Shown: positions 1 through 5,470 of the stretch, in pieces
How positions within the stretch are numbered: the first letter of the stretch is position 1
Layout of the letters: each line of letters starts with the position of its first letter
The notes under the pieces: generated by a model
The model's input: the letters and a program-made list of their open reading frames with translations, nothing else
Told to the model about the DNA's origin: nothing
Database searches by the model: none
Origin: Rickettsiales bacterium
Lineage (GTDB): Bacteria > Pseudomonadota > Alphaproteobacteria > Rickettsiales > UBA1997
DNA length: 6,158 bases
Direction: 5' to 3'
Assembly: GCA_947425005.1 (NCBI GenBank)
Contig: CANDYP010000084.1
Coordinates: forward strand, 1-6,158
Translations under genes and position numbers: made by a program

Positions 1-320
1 GGGCGCTCCATTTGCAAAAGATTTTTCAGCAAACGCGCCGAGCCGTAGCCACCGCGGCTCGCCAAAATGATTGACGACAAATTGCCGTACAAAGCATTTT
101 TTAATTCTGCCAATCGGAGCTCGTCGCTTTGGGCTAGAAACGGCTCTTCGTTTGGCTTGGGGAAGTCGAATAAAATCGGTTCAACATTCCAGCGCTGCAA
201 AAATTCTACCATTTTAGAAATTTCTTCTGCGGAATTTCCCGACGCCGGCGACACCAAATAAACGCGCTTTTCATCCTTCAAACTCGGCCAGTTTGTAGGT
301 CGCTTAATTGTTAGCTGCAT
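1..320 (-). CDS. LD-carboxypeptidase, peptidase family S66 (LdcA/MccF-like), N-terminal part; cut by window start
   Basis: Family S66 serine peptidases cut the L,D-peptide bond, for example the terminal D-Ala of murein tetrapeptides during cell-wall recycling; MccF relatives cleave microcin C-type compounds. About 106 residues are visible. The N-terminal beta-strand RVYLVSPASG lies at residues 19-28, the FLAQSDELRLAEL segment that in this family reads FLAGSDEERA is at 61-73, and the hallmark SRGGYGSARLL is at 88-98. The nucleophile Ser of the family (in a GYSD-type motif), and the Glu and His of the triad, lie beyond the window edge, so activity cannot be judged. The start is the ATG at 318-320, preceded by a strong Shine-Dalgarno AGGAG at 328-332 with 7 nt spacing. 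It overlaps the end of the upstream C26 gene by 17 bp, which suggests translational coupling. Family membership is confident; the exact substrate is not known. Confidence 0.88.
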   Translation of the reverse strand, partial: MQLTIKRPTNWPSLKDEKRVYLVSPASGNSAEEISKMVEFLQRWNVEPILFDFPKPNEEPFLAQSDELRLAELKNALYGNLSSIILASRGGYGSARLLKNLLQMER

Positions 321-1035
321 TGACGAACTCCTGAAAAATAAGGTGGTGTGGGTTGGGGGTTGTTGGTTGTTGGTTGTTGGTTGTTTGCATTTCGGGGTGC
401 CACTGCAGCCCTAAAACAAATTTTTTATTTGGTAGCTCTACGGCTTCAATGCAGCCGTCCAAACTTCGTGCCGACACTTTTACGGGGTCAGTCACGGAGA
501 CTACGGCTTCTTGGTGGTGGGAGTTGGTGAAGATTGTGGTTTGGCCAATAATTTTGTGTAAAATACTGCCTTCGGAAATTAGCACGTCGTGATCTTGGGC
601 GAGATCAAAATGCTCGATTTTGTCGCCAAAATATTTCCGAACATTGGCGGTGAGCTTGCAACCAAACATCCCCGACAAGACCTGCATTCCGGCGCAAATA
701 CAAAGCAGCGGCAGGTTCAGCTCTAGGGCTTGCGTAATGATTGCTTCTTCAAATTCGAAGCGCGGAGTTTTTTTGTAAGGCGAATTTTCGGCAGCGTCGA
801 AATACCACGAGCTCGGCATTGCGTAGAATCCGCCGGGCACAAGAAGGCCGTCAATTTTTGTCAAATATTCTGCGGCGGAGTCAGCGTCGCCGTAGGGAAT
901 CATTAAAGGAATGCCACCCGCCAGCCTTACGGCGTCAACGTAATGAGTGCGTAGCGCAAAATAAGGAAAGCTGGAAAAAGTGCCGCTTTCTTCCCAATCC
1001 AAAATAATGCCAATCGTTGGTTTTTGTTTGCTCAT
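304..1035 (-). CDS. Class I glutamine amidotransferase-like peptidase C26 (gamma-glutamyl-GABA hydrolase family)
   Basis: A 243-residue cytosolic hydrolase of the C26 family (PuuD-like, usually about 250 residues), which breaks gamma-glutamyl amide bonds with a Cys-His-Glu triad. Visible motifs: TIGIIL at the N-terminus, the VDAVRLAGGIPLMIP helix-strand at 33-47, DGLLVPGGF at 62-70, the nucleophile elbow CICAG with Cys114, NSHHQEAV at 171-178, and QWHPE with His213 and Glu215. The usual elbow is GICRG, so the Arg after the cysteine is Ala here. Between QWHPE and the final helix a 4-copy 7-bp repeat encodes a Thr/Asn/Gln/Pro-rich insertion. The gene starts 6 nt after the radA stop without a clear ribosome binding site and overlaps the S66 peptidase gene by 17 bp. 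The substrate is unknown: PuuD-type polyamine catabolism is not supported by neighbours, and the adjacent S66 gene hints at murein peptides (inference). Confidence 0.9.
   Translation of the reverse strand: MSKQKPTIGIILDWEESGTFSSFPYFALRTHYVDAVRLAGGIPLMIPYGDADSAAEYLTKIDGLLVPGGFYAMPSSWYFDAAENSPYKKTPRFEFEEAIITQALELNLPLLCICAGMQVLSGMFGCKLTANVRKYFGDKIEHFDLAQDHDVLISEGSILHKIIGQTTIFTNSHHQEAVVSVTDPVKVSARSLDGCIEAVELPNKKFVLGLQWHPEMQTTNNQQPTTPNPHHLIFQEFVNAANN
328..332 (-). promoter_or_regulatory. Shine-Dalgarno AGGAG of the S66 peptidase gene
   Basis: AGGAG on the minus strand, 7 nt before the ATG at 320. It lies inside the 3' end of the C26 coding region. It is the clearest ribosome binding site in the minus-strand gene train and fixes the start of the S66 gene. 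Confidence 0.75.
358..385. repeat. 7-bp tandem repeat GGTTGTT, four perfect copies, inside the C26 gene
   Basis: Four exact copies of GGTTGTT (AACAACC on the coding strand) fill 358-385, preceded by a degenerate copy GGTTGGG at 351-357. Because 7 is not a multiple of 3, successive copies are read in different frames, giving the residues QTTNNQQPTTPN just after the catalytic HPE motif. Gain or loss of a single unit would shift the frame of the last 25 or so residues; three units would keep it. Confidence 0.9.
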
Positions 1036-1041
1036 TTTGAA

Positions 1042-2451
1042 TTAGTTCTTCTTAAAAAATTTCGCCAAATCGCGAATGTGGCTGATTAAATGCAACTCTA
1101 ATTCCGGCAAAGATTTTCTGAGCGCCGCGAAGTTTTTATTTTTTTCGTTGGCTTTTGGGACTAGGCAGTTCTTGAAGCCGAGCTTGGCGGCTTCTTTTAA
1201 TCTTCCTTCCAAATTGCTGACCATTCGCACTTCGCCGGAGAGGCCGACTTCGCCGATTGCGATTGTGGAACTTGGCAGCGCAATGTCGCGCGCCGCGGAA
1301 ATTAAGGCGCAGGCGACGGCCAAATCGGCGGCAGTTTCTTCAATTTTTAAACCGCCGACAATGTTCAAATAAACTTCTTTGTCGAAAAGATTTTGGCCGA
1401 AACGACTGTTGAGCACGGCGATTACCATTGCGAGGCGATTGGTGTCCCAGCCAACAACGGCGCGTCTTGGCGTTGGGATGAAGCTGGGTGAAACTAGGGC
1501 TTGGATCTCGACTAAAATCGGGCGCGTGCCTTCAATGCCGGCGAAAACAATCGAGCCGGAAGTTTCGCGGTCGTAGGAAGTGAGGAACAGTTCGCTGGGG
1601 TTTGAAACCTCGGAGAGCCCGACTTCATTCATTTCGAAGACGCCGATTTCATTCGCCGCGCCGAAGCGATTTTTAATCGAGCGTAGAATTCGGAAGTGCA
1701 AATCTTTCTCGCCTTCGAAATAAAGTACGGTGTCCACCATGTGCTCTAGAACCTTGGGGCCAGCGATCTGGCCGTCTTTGGTGACGTGCGAAACAATCAA
1801 CAAAGTAATGTTGTTTTTCTTGGCGAAAATCGTGAGTTCGCCCGCCGCGGCGCGCACTTGCGAAACTGTCCCAGGCGCCGAAGCAAGTTCGTCCAAAAAC
1901 ATCGTTTGAATCGAATCAATAATAATGATTGTCGGGGCGCCCTTGTTTTCGACGGAGTTAATAATGTCGGCAACATTGGTGGTTGCGGCCAGTTGAATCG
2001 AATCTTGTTTGACGCCCATCCGATTGGCGCGCAGGCGAATTTGGTCAATTGATTCTTCGCCCGAAATGTAAATCACCTGGTTCTTGCCCTGCGCCAACAT
2101 TTCGGCAGTTTGCAAAAGTAAAGTCGATTTGCCGATTCCGGGATCGCCGCCAATCAACACGACGGAGCCTTGCACCAAGCCGCCTCCCAGCACACGATCC
2201 AATTCGCCAATGTTAGTTTTGACGCGCGGAAAATTTTGTGCCTCGCCGGTTAATTGCACGAGCTCAATTTTTTTTGTGTCAGATTTTTTAGTTTTTTTGT
2301 CTTCCGAAATGCGCGTGAAATGTGAACCGCCCCCTTCTCCAAATTCTTCCACGAAACTATTCCAAGCCCCGCAGTCCGGACATTTCCCCGCCCACTTAAA
2401 ATGAATCGCGCCACAGGATTGGCAGGAGTAAGCCGTTTTATTTTTGGTCAT
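1042..2451 (-). CDS. radA: DNA repair protein RadA (Sms)
   Basis: RadA is a RecA-related ATPase that drives branch migration in homologous recombination and repair. The 469-residue length is typical. Domains in order: a C4 zinc finger with Cys10, Cys13, Cys24 and Cys27; a KaiC/RecA-like ATPase with Walker A GGDPGIGKST at 101-110 and Walker B IIIID at 175-179; the RadA signature KNRFG at 260-264; and a Lon-protease-like C-terminal domain from about residue 290, with the GGLKIEETAADLAVACAL segment, which is structural and not proteolytic in this family. All key residues are present, so the protein is probably active. The start at 2451 overlaps the DUF2442 gene by 14 bp and has no convincing Shine-Dalgarno, so translation is probably coupled. 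The C26 gene follows after 6 nt. Unusually, it sits downstream of a toxin-antitoxin module in what looks like one transcript. Confidence 0.97.
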   Translation of the reverse strand: MTKNKTAYSCQSCGAIHFKWAGKCPDCGAWNSFVEEFGEGGGSHFTRISEDKKTKKSDTKKIELVQLTGEAQNFPRVKTNIGELDRVLGGGLVQGSVVLIGGDPGIGKSTLLLQTAEMLAQGKNQVIYISGEESIDQIRLRANRMGVKQDSIQLAATTNVADIINSVENKGAPTIIIIDSIQTMFLDELASAPGTVSQVRAAAGELTIFAKKNNITLLIVSHVTKDGQIAGPKVLEHMVDTVLYFEGEKDLHFRILRSIKNRFGAANEIGVFEMNEVGLSEVSNPSELFLTSYDRETSGSIVFAGIEGTRPILVEIQALVSPSFIPTPRRAVVGWDTNRLAMVIAVLNSRFGQNLFDKEVYLNIVGGLKIEETAADLAVACALISAARDIALPSSTIAIGEVGLSGEVRMVSNLEGRLKEAAKLGFKNCLVPKANEKNKNFAALRKSLPELELHLISHIRDLAKFFKKN

Positions 2452-2698
2452 TTTCTTGTTGTTTTAGAAGTAAGTCGTGGAGGAATTCAGGAGCAAGGTC
2501 GAGGCCGTTGTCCCAAACAATCGTGTCCATGTCGACCTTAAATTTTTTGAATTCTGCCACATTATTTAATTCTTTAAAGATTGGCCTGTGGTCGCCCTCA
2601 ATGGTTTTGCTAAGATCAACAATGCCAGATTTTTTGTCGTTAAAAACTAAATGAATTTGAAAGTCTCTAATGTGAGAGGCCTTTGTTACGTAATTCAT
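2438..2698 (-). CDS. DUF2442 domain protein (predicted partner of DUF4160)
   Basis: An 86-residue protein matching the DUF2442 pattern: an N-terminal beta-hairpin with FQIHLVFNDKKSGIVDLS (about 13-30), then PIFKELNNVAEFKKFKVD (39-56), and the family signature TIVWDNGLDLAPEFLHD (59-75). DUF2442 proteins are usually encoded next to a DUF4160 protein and the pair is widely predicted to be toxin-antitoxin-like, though biochemical proof is scarce. Here only a C-terminal scrap of DUF4160 survives, ending 2 nt before this ATG. The gene overlaps radA by 14 bp. Only a poor GGA-type ribosome binding site is seen, so translation was probably coupled to the lost partner. The intact frame suggests that it is retained, possibly as an orphan. 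Confidence 0.8.
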   Translation of the reverse strand: MNYVTKASHIRDFQIHLVFNDKKSGIVDLSKTIEGDHRPIFKELNNVAEFKKFKVDMDTIVWDNGLDLAPEFLHDLLLKQQENDQK

Positions 2699-2700
2699 AA

Positions 2701-2799
2701 TTATTCCAGTGGATTAATTTTTGTAAAAGTTCCGTTGCTGAGTATTTCTAGCCAATTTTTGTGAAGCTCATTCTTCTTTATTACCGCTGGCAGGTTCTA
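2701..2799 (-). pseudogene. C-terminal remnant of a DUF4160 protein
   Basis: Immediately after the toxin's TAG stop (2797-2799), the same minus-strand frame stays open for 31 codons to a TAA at 2701-2703. It reads NLPAVIKKNELHKNWLEI and then LSNGTFTKINPLE. The segment with ELH, NW and a final KINPLE resembles the end of DUF4160 proteins, which commonly close with an ELH..LL..W helix and a K-I-x-P-L tail. There is no start codon and the family's N-terminal DH.PPHFH region is absent anywhere nearby. The fragment sits exactly where the partner of DUF2442 is expected, 2 nt upstream of its start. Likely history: the DUF4160 gene lost its 5' part when the AbrB/RelE module arrived or during deletion. 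The short length limits certainty. Confidence 0.62.
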
Positions 2800-3090
2800 A
2801 GGGTGAGCCACAATCGCAATGATTGTAATTTCTTTCTTATTTGGTCCGTAGTGCCAAAAAATTCTGTAAGCTGCGGGTGTGTTATTTTCAGCGTAGGCTT
2901 CAAAAATTTCTTCTCCGTTAAAACCCTTTAAAGAGCTGTATTTGTGAGTGTTGAGGCCAGGGTGCTTTGGGTTGGTTTCTAGGTAAGCCAAGGCTTTTAA
3001 AACAGCTTTGTGTCGCTTCTGTAGCGAGATTTCTTTCGCTAATTTTTTAAGTTGCGACTCTGCCTCTGTGGTAAATTCAAGACTGAACAT
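2797..3090 (-). CDS. RelE/ParE-superfamily toxin of a type II toxin-antitoxin module
   Basis: A 97-residue protein with the RelE/ParE fold pattern: an N-terminal beta-strand FSLEFTTEAESQLKKL, a helical hairpin ending in a LETNPKHPGLNTHKY segment (about 37-51), then EEIFEAYAENNTPAAYRIFW (60-79) and the C-terminal strand KEITIIAIVAHP (86-97). The toxins of this branch that are paired with AbrB-like antitoxins carry very similar EAYA..TPAAYR.FW.YGP and ITIIAI..HP blocks. RelE members cleave mRNA and ParE members inhibit gyrase; which applies cannot be read here. It starts 2 nt after the antitoxin stop and has no Shine-Dalgarno of its own, consistent with coupled translation. The frame is intact, so the toxin is probably functional. 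Confidence 0.85.
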   Translation of the reverse strand: MFSLEFTTEAESQLKKLAKEISLQKRHKAVLKALAYLETNPKHPGLNTHKYSSLKGFNGEEIFEAYAENNTPAAYRIFWHYGPNKKEITIIAIVAHP

Positions 3091-3092
3091 TT

Positions 3093-3362
3093 TTAGTTTT
3101 TGAGGTGTTTTTTGAAACTTCCTAAGGATTTAGTTTTTTTCTTTGCTGATTGTTCAATGCCGTTCTTGACTGATTCCAAGGCCTTGGGATTTTTGTGTAA
3201 CCACAATTCTTTTGCTGGAATTTCGGCAAGGGGTTCAAGAATAATGCGGTGATTTTTGTCGGTGTGAGCGCGGAAACTGCTGACGCCGTCTTGCAAAAAA
3301 ATTCCGATTGAAATCCTTCCTTTGCTGTCTGGGCGCAGTGTTTTAAAAGCTGGAGCTGTCAT
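3093..3362 (-). CDS. AbrB-like (SpoVT/AbrB fold) antitoxin
   Basis: An 89-residue antitoxin when started at the ATG at 3360-3362. An upstream in-frame ATG at 3372-3374 would add four residues, but GAGG lies 6 nt before the inner ATG and nothing suitable precedes the outer one, so the inner start is preferred. The N-terminal LRPDSKGRISIG (9-20) is the swapped-hairpin DNA-binding motif. It is followed by a strand pair ending RIILEPLAEIPAKELWL and a lysine-rich C-terminal tail with ALESVKNGIEQSAKK and GSFKKHL that would wrap and neutralise the toxin. It leads the minus-strand gene train. By analogy with other type II modules it should repress its own promoter by binding the palindromic sites just upstream. 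Confidence 0.84.
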   Translation of the reverse strand: MTAPAFKTLRPDSKGRISIGIFLQDGVSSFRAHTDKNHRIILEPLAEIPAKELWLHKNPKALESVKNGIEQSAKKKTKSLGSFKKHLKN

Positions 3363-3376
3363 TTGTAACCTCATTG

Positions 3377-3398
3377 TTTATTTTGAAATCAAAATAAA
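3377..3398. promoter_or_regulatory. Perfect inverted repeat, probable antitoxin operator
   Basis: TTTATTTTGA is followed by AA and then its exact reverse complement TCAAAATAAA: 10-bp arms, 22 bp in all, 14 nt upstream of the antitoxin start at 3362. Size, symmetry and position fit a dimeric repressor site. A further direct copy of the 10-bp arm lies at 3443-3452. That the AbrB-like antitoxin binds it is inference. Confidence 0.5.
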
Positions 3399-3419
3399 AA
3401 TGAGTGGGAAAATAGCAAG

Positions 3420-3433
3420 GTGGGAATTCCCAC
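3420..3433. repeat. 14-bp perfect palindrome GTGGGAATTCCCAC
   Basis: This loop-free palindrome lies midway in the divergent intergenic region, upstream of both genes. It differs in sequence and GC content from the TTTATTTTGA sites around it, so it could be a binding site for a second regulator. It has no T-tract and is too short to be a convincing terminator. Confidence 0.5.
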
Positions 3434-3442
3434 TTTTAACAT

Positions 3443-3452
3443 TTTATTTTGA
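3443..3452 (+). promoter_or_regulatory. Third copy of the TTTATTTTGA half-site
   Basis: This is an exact 10-bp copy of the left arm of the inverted repeat at 3377-3398, located 10 nt before the aminopeptidase ATG. If the half-site is bound by the antitoxin, this copy could extend control to the divergent gene. AT-rich context makes chance recurrence possible. Confidence 0.35.
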
Positions 3453-3462
3453 GAAGTAGGCA

Positions 3463-5277
3463 ATGTTGGCAAAATTAAAAGTTTTTTTAAAAGAGCAAAA
3501 AATTGATTTTTTTCTCCTGCAAAATTCCGACGAATTTTTTTCGGAATATTTGGCGGAGGATCAGAAACGGATTCAGTATTTGACTGGCTTTACTGGGTCG
3601 AATGCGACGGTGATTTTTGGCCAAGGGGACAAGGGTCAGAAGTCGTATTTTTTTACGGACGGGCGCTACATTTTGCAGGCGAAAAATGAGCTTGATTTGG
3701 CGGAGTTTGAAATCTTCAACATTGCTGAGAAGTCGGTGCTGGTGTGGTTGGAGGAGAATGTCGGTGTCGGAACAAAATTGGTGGCGGATGCGAAATTGAC
3801 CAGCGTGAATTTTGTCAAGGCTTGCGAGAGAGTGGGCGTACAGCTTGCGTTTCTAGATTCCAACCCGGTTGACAAAATTTGGAAAAATTGCCCCAGAGAG
3901 AGAAATTTGGAGAGAAATTTGGAGAGAAATTTGGAGAAAAAATCGGCAATTTTTCACTGCGACAAAAAATTGACGGGCGCTGATTCACTCACGAAGCGCA
4001 AGCAGATTTTGCACACTCTGGCGGCGGATGCGGTAATCATTACGCAGCCGGAAAATGTTTGTTGGTTGCTGAACTTAAGGGCTGCCGACGTAGAATTTAC
4101 GCCGCTTCTTCTGGCCTACGCGATTTTATTTAAGAGCGGCGAAGTTGAATTATTTGTCGACGAGAAACGAATCGCGAATCGCGAACATCCCGATCTGGCC
4201 AAGGTGAATTTTATTCAGCCGAATTGTTTTGATTTGCGAATCGGGATTTTGCGCAAAGAATACAAAGAAATCCAAATCGACACCAACTCTACAAATTACT
4301 GGCTTTACGACCTGCTACAAAAAAATAATTTCGAAATAATTAACAAAACTGACGCGATTGAAATTGCCAAAGCTTGCAAGAATGAGGCGGAAATTTTGGG
4401 CGCGATTAAGTCGCACGAGGCGGACGGCTTGGCGGTGACGAAGTTTTTATTTTGGCTGGAAAAGTCGCTCGAAAAAAATGCAGAAATTGACGAAATAAAA
4501 GTGGCAGAAAAACTTTTGGAATTCCGCCAAGAAGACAAAAATTTTCTCTACCCCAGCTTTGCGACAATCTCGGGTTTCGCCAGTAACGGCGCGGTTATTC
4601 ACTACCACGCGACGAAGAAGGCGAGCAGAAAAATTTTGCCCGACTCACTGCTGCTAATTGACTCCGGTGGGCAATATTTCGCCAAGGGAATTGAGGAAGA
4701 ATTTTTAGGTACGACGGACGTTACGCGCACGGTTGCAATCGGCCAGCCCAGCGCCGAAATGGTCGAAAATTTCACCCGTGTTTTGAAGGGGCACATTGCT
4801 TTGGCGCGGGTGAAATTTCCTCGCGGCACAACAGGTGCTCAGCTTGACGTCTTGGCGCGCTCGCATCTCTGGCAAGCGGGATTGGACTACGACCACGGCA
4901 CAGGGCACGGCGTGGGAAGTTTTTTGTCAGTTCACGAAGGGCCGTGCGGAATCAGCAAACGCGCGCATCAGCCGCTTTTGCCGGGAATGATTCTTTCCAA
5001 CGAACCCGGATTTTACAAAGACGGCGAATACGGGATTAGAATCGAAAACCTAATGCTGGTCGAAAAATGTTCAGAAAAGCCTGACGAGAAATTTCTGCAA
5101 TTTCGCACGCTGACTCTAGCGCCGCTCGATCCCAATTTGATTGATTTCAAAATGCTGACGCACCCGGAAAGAAAATGGCTTTACGATTACCACGCAGAAA
5201 TTTTAGAAAAATTCTCGGAAAAACTGGATCAAGAAAATCTGATTTGGTTGCAAAATATTGTGAAAATTTTTGCTTAA
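3463..5277 (+). CDS. Xaa-Pro aminopeptidase, three-domain form, family M24B
   Basis: A 604-residue cytosolic metallopeptidase that removes N-terminal residues preceding proline. Its length and layout match the long aminopeptidase-P form (about 600 residues), not the roughly 440-residue E. coli PepP. Two creatinase-like N-terminal domains (about 1-135 and 165-305) come first, with DGRYILQA at 66-73. The pita-bread M24 domain follows (about 310-540), with ligands Asp400 (LIDSGG), Asp419 (TTDVTR), His482 (GTGHGVG), Glu514 (SNEPGFY) and Glu528 (RIENL). Accessory histidines are His380 (VIHYH) and His491 (VHEGP). The C-terminal M24 extension has KWLYDYHAEIL at about 568-578. All dinuclear metal ligands are present, so it should be active. 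A 12-bp tandem repeat adds RNLE three times at 147-158, in the linker between the first two domains. The ATG at 3463 has a modest GAGAAG ribosome binding site. No operon partner is seen on this strand. Confidence 0.95.
   Translation: MLAKLKVFLKEQKIDFFLLQNSDEFFSEYLAEDQKRIQYLTGFTGSNATVIFGQGDKGQKSYFFTDGRYILQAKNELDLAEFEIFNIAEKSVLVWLEENVGVGTKLVADAKLTSVNFVKACERVGVQLAFLDSNPVDKIWKNCPRERNLERNLERNLEKKSAIFHCDKKLTGADSLTKRKQILHTLAADAVIITQPENVCWLLNLRAADVEFTPLLLAYAILFKSGEVELFVDEKRIANREHPDLAKVNFIQPNCFDLRIGILRKEYKEIQIDTNSTNYWLYDLLQKNNFEIINKTDAIEIAKACKNEAEILGAIKSHEADGLAVTKFLFWLEKSLEKNAEIDEIKVAEKLLEFRQEDKNFLYPSFATISGFASNGAVIHYHATKKASRKILPDSLLLIDSGGQYFAKGIEEEFLGTTDVTRTVAIGQPSAEMVENFTRVLKGHIALARVKFPRGTTGAQLDVLARSHLWQAGLDYDHGTGHGVGSFLSVHEGPCGISKRAHQPLLPGMILSNEPGFYKDGEYGIRIENLMLVEKCSEKPDEKFLQFRTLTLAPLDPNLIDFKMLTHPERKWLYDYHAEILEKFSEKLDQENLIWLQNIVKIFA
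3899..3934. repeat. 12-bp tandem repeat AGAGAAATTTGG, three perfect copies
   Basis: Three exact head-to-tail copies, flanked by a partial AGAG before and AGAAAA after, lie inside the aminopeptidase gene. The unit is a multiple of three, so each copy adds four residues (RNLE). The position falls in the linker between the two N-terminal creatinase-like domains, where length change should be tolerated. Confidence 0.92.
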
Positions 5278-5279
5278 TA

Positions 5280-5313
5280 TTCTGAATATTTGGCTCGAGC
5301 CTAATATTCAGAA
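5280..5313. terminator. 34-bp near-perfect palindrome just after the aminopeptidase stop; possible hairpin terminator
   Basis: It begins 3 nt after the TAA at 5275-5277. The arms TTCTGAATATT and AATATTCAGAA surround GGCTCGAGCC, itself a 10-bp palindrome, with a single T/T mismatch (5291/5302), so 16 of 17 pairs match. Position argues for an RNA hairpin at the 3' end of the aminopeptidase mRNA. No T-tract follows on either strand, so a classical intrinsic terminator is not established. It could equally protect the 3' end or be a protein-binding site. Confidence 0.4.
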
Positions 5314-5354
5314 GAAAATCCTTGAAACCCACGGCTCAAGAGGCTTCAAGCCGC

Positions 5355-5470
5355 ATGAAAATTACCTCACAAAATTACAAAAAACTGCTCAAAAAAATTC
5401 AGGAAAAAAATCTTCGGATGTGTTGAAGAAGACTTTAAAAGAGGTGAGGGTTTTGGCGGAGATTTATTAG
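5355..5470 (+). pseudogene. Possible decayed start of a small protein gene, frameshifted and truncated
   Basis: From the ATG at 5355 a short frame reads MKITSQNYKKLLKKIQEKN and ends at a TGA at 5424. If one base is restored in the A7 run at 5404-5410, the frame continues as SSDVLKKTLKEVRVLAEIY and stops at TAG 5468-5470, already inside the long inverted repeat. The YKKLLKKI and VLAEIY pieces are loosely reminiscent of the N-terminal helical domain of DUF1016/YhcG-type proteins, but this is too short to assign. AAGAGG at 5338-5343 is 11 nt before the ATG. It may instead be non-coding A-rich sequence. Confidence 0.2.

Larger units (their letters stand above)
3363..3462. promoter_or_regulatory. 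Divergent control region between the toxin-antitoxin operon and the aminopeptidase gene
   Basis: This 100-bp AT-rich gap separates divergent genes and should carry promoters both ways. For the minus strand, TTGCTA (3413-3418) and TATTTT (3391-3396), 16 nt apart, each match consensus at 4 of 6 positions. The -10 would overlap the inverted repeat at 3377-3398, as expected for autorepression. For the plus strand no convincing -35/-10 pair was found; a purine-rich GAGAAG at 3451-3456, 6 nt before the ATG, is a possible ribosome binding site. The promoter assignments are inferred. Confidence 0.35.

Noticed and set aside
67..261. Plus-strand 64-codon frame
   Set aside because: It is the antisense shadow of the S66 peptidase, whose family motifs are on the minus strand.
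358..385. CRISPR-like array
   Set aside because: The 7-bp units run head to tail with no spacers; the same holds for the 12-bp repeat at 3899-3934.
348..592. Two overlapping plus-strand frames over the C26 gene
   Set aside because: They are shadows of the C26 gene, with low-complexity starts created by the 7-bp repeat.
2701..3090. A single toxin-DUF4160 fusion gene
   Set aside because: A clear TAG at 2797-2799 closes the toxin at its family's normal C-terminus (AIVAHP), so the shared frame is more likely incidental.
5270..5470. A 66-codon plus-strand frame beginning at a TTG that overlaps the aminopeptidase stop
   Set aside because: It has a TTG start without a ribosome binding site and its first part is the 34-bp palindrome. 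Only the last third looks protein-like, and that part is better treated as a possible remnant.
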